Made by a program: the position numbers and the translations under genes. A stretch of DNA of 5,567 nucleotides, from positions 1 to 5,567 of the forward strand of contig JAJZEY010000603.1 in NCBI GenBank assembly GCA_021805585.1. The letters are read 5' to 3'. Under the pieces are notes generated by a model, which saw nothing but the letters and a program-made list of their open reading frames with translations, did no database searches and was not told the DNA's origin. How positions within the stretch are numbered: position 1 is the first letter of the stretch; every line of letters begins with the position of its first letter. Shown one piece after another: positions 4,816-5,567 of this stretch. Origin of the DNA: Planctomycetota bacterium (GTDB lineage: Bacteria > Planctomycetota > Phycisphaerae > WQYP01).

Positions 4816-5567
4816 ATGGAATATCGAAATCTAGGTCAGACCGGCCTGAAAGTTTCAGTGCTTGGTTATGGTGCTTCATCGTTGGGGGCTGTGTTTCGCG
4901 ATATTAATGAGGAAGACGCGCTGCAAAGCGTTCGTGTTTCACTGGATATGGGTGTGAATTTTATCGACGTGTCCCCGTTTTACGGGCTTACCCGCGCCGA
5001 ATCCATGCTGGGCAAAGCGCTGGCCGGGATTCCACGCGATCGGTATGTGATGGCGACAAAAGTCGGGCGGTATGGTCAGACGGAATTTGATTTTTCAGCC
5101 AAACGCGTCATCGCGAGCGTGGATGAAAGTCTGGCCCGGATGGGGCTGGACTACGTGGACCTGATTCAATGTCACGACATTGAATTTGGTGATCTGGAAC
5201 AGGTGATCCATGAAACGATCCCCGCCCTGCGCCAAGTATGTCAGGGCGGCAAGGCGCGGTTTGTGGGTGTCACCGGCTTTCCGCTTAAGGCGTTGCGATA
5301 TGTGGCGGACCGCACCGCGATCGATTCGATTCTTTCCTATTGCCATTACAGTCTGAACAACACGCTTCTGCAAAGTGCGATTCCCGCCTTCAAGTCCCGC
5401 GGTGTGGGGGTGATCAGTGCATCGCCGCTGTCGATGGGACTGCTTTCCAATCGCGGGGCACCGACCTGGCACCCGGCCCCCGCTGACGTTCGGGAAGCGT
5501 GTGCCCGGGCGTCCGCCCATTGCCGGGCCAAAGGGGCGGATATTGCCCGGCTGGCGGTGCAGATGGC
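4816..5567 (+). CDS. Aldo/keto reductase, L-galactose/L-fucose dehydrogenase type (partial)
   Basis: The frame is open to the right edge, showing 250 residues of an expected 310-330. It starts at ATG 4816 with GGAG eight bases upstream. It opens with YRNLGQTGLKVSVLGYGAS (3-21), typical of aldo/keto reductases. The catalytic tetrad is complete: D51 and Y56 in FIDVSPFYG, K82 in ATKVG and H120 in QCHD. The segments ALRQVCQGGKARFVGVTGFP and SPLSMGLLSNRG, with WHPAP soon after, most resemble the L-galactose dehydrogenase group known from plants and also found in bacteria. Relatives oxidise L-galactose, L-fucose, D-arabinose or related sugars to lactones with NAD(P)+. The natural sugar cannot be read from sequence. 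The NAD(P)-binding C-terminal part is off the edge. It lies 51 bases behind hemQ on the same strand and is probably co-transcribed, although no shared pathway is evident. Confidence 0.92.
   Translation, partial: MEYRNLGQTGLKVSVLGYGASSLGAVFRDINEEDALQSVRVSLDMGVNFIDVSPFYGLTRAESMLGKALAGIPRDRYVMATKVGRYGQTEFDFSAKRVIASVDESLARMGLDYVDLIQCHDIEFGDLEQVIHETIPALRQVCQGGKARFVGVTGFPLKALRYVADRTAIDSILSYCHYSLNNTLLQSAIPAFKSRGVGVISASPLSMGLLSNRGAPTWHPAPADVREACARASAHCRAKGADIARLAVQM

Overview
The window looks like chromosomal DNA from a Gram-negative bacterium, most likely of the Planctomycetota/PVC group, perhaps a Phycisphaerae-like lineage. This assignment is an inference from gene content. It rests on a BON-like plus DUF1207 outer-membrane protein, a HemQ/chlorite-dismutase-family protein with a Pro/Ala-rich N-terminal tail, a long-form NadA, and a plant-like L-galactose-dehydrogenase-type aldo/keto reductase. 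No rRNA, tRNA, CRISPR array or insertion sequence is visible.

Layout from left to right. (1) Positions 1-536, minus strand: the 5' end of a gene for a protein with a phospholipase-D-type (HxK...GSxN) nuclease domain, the usual N-terminal module of large restriction/defence-type SNF2-like helicases. The rest lies off the left edge. (2) Positions 537-947: a 411-base divergent intergenic region carrying the start signals of both flanking genes. It also holds a short stretch that reads like a second copy of the PLD gene's GYFN motif. (3) nadA, quinolinate synthase, 948-2162. (4) An exported BON-like/DUF1207 beta-barrel protein, 2243-3511. It lies 80 bases behind nadA, with a hairpin and T-tract just before its ribosome binding site. 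(5) A convergent 70-residue single-pass membrane protein on the minus strand, 3508-3720. It overlaps the barrel gene by 4 bases. The barrel gene's intrinsic terminator lies inside its coding sequence, and it appears to be expressed from a leaderless promoter. (6) A 210-base divergent spacer with a perfect 8-base inverted repeat. (7) hemQ (coproheme decarboxylase), 3931-4764. (8) 51 bases further on, an aldo/keto reductase of the L-galactose/L-fucose dehydrogenase type, cut by the right edge.

How the genes fit together: nadA is housekeeping NAD synthesis and stands without nadB or nadC. hemQ is the last step of the coproporphyrin-dependent haem route. Its tight spacing to the aldo/keto reductase suggests co-transcription, but no shared pathway is evident. 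No complete new system is visible. The most promising leads are the defence-type PLD gene entering from the left, the terminator embedded in the small convergent gene, and the unexplained small membrane protein next to an operator-like palindrome.
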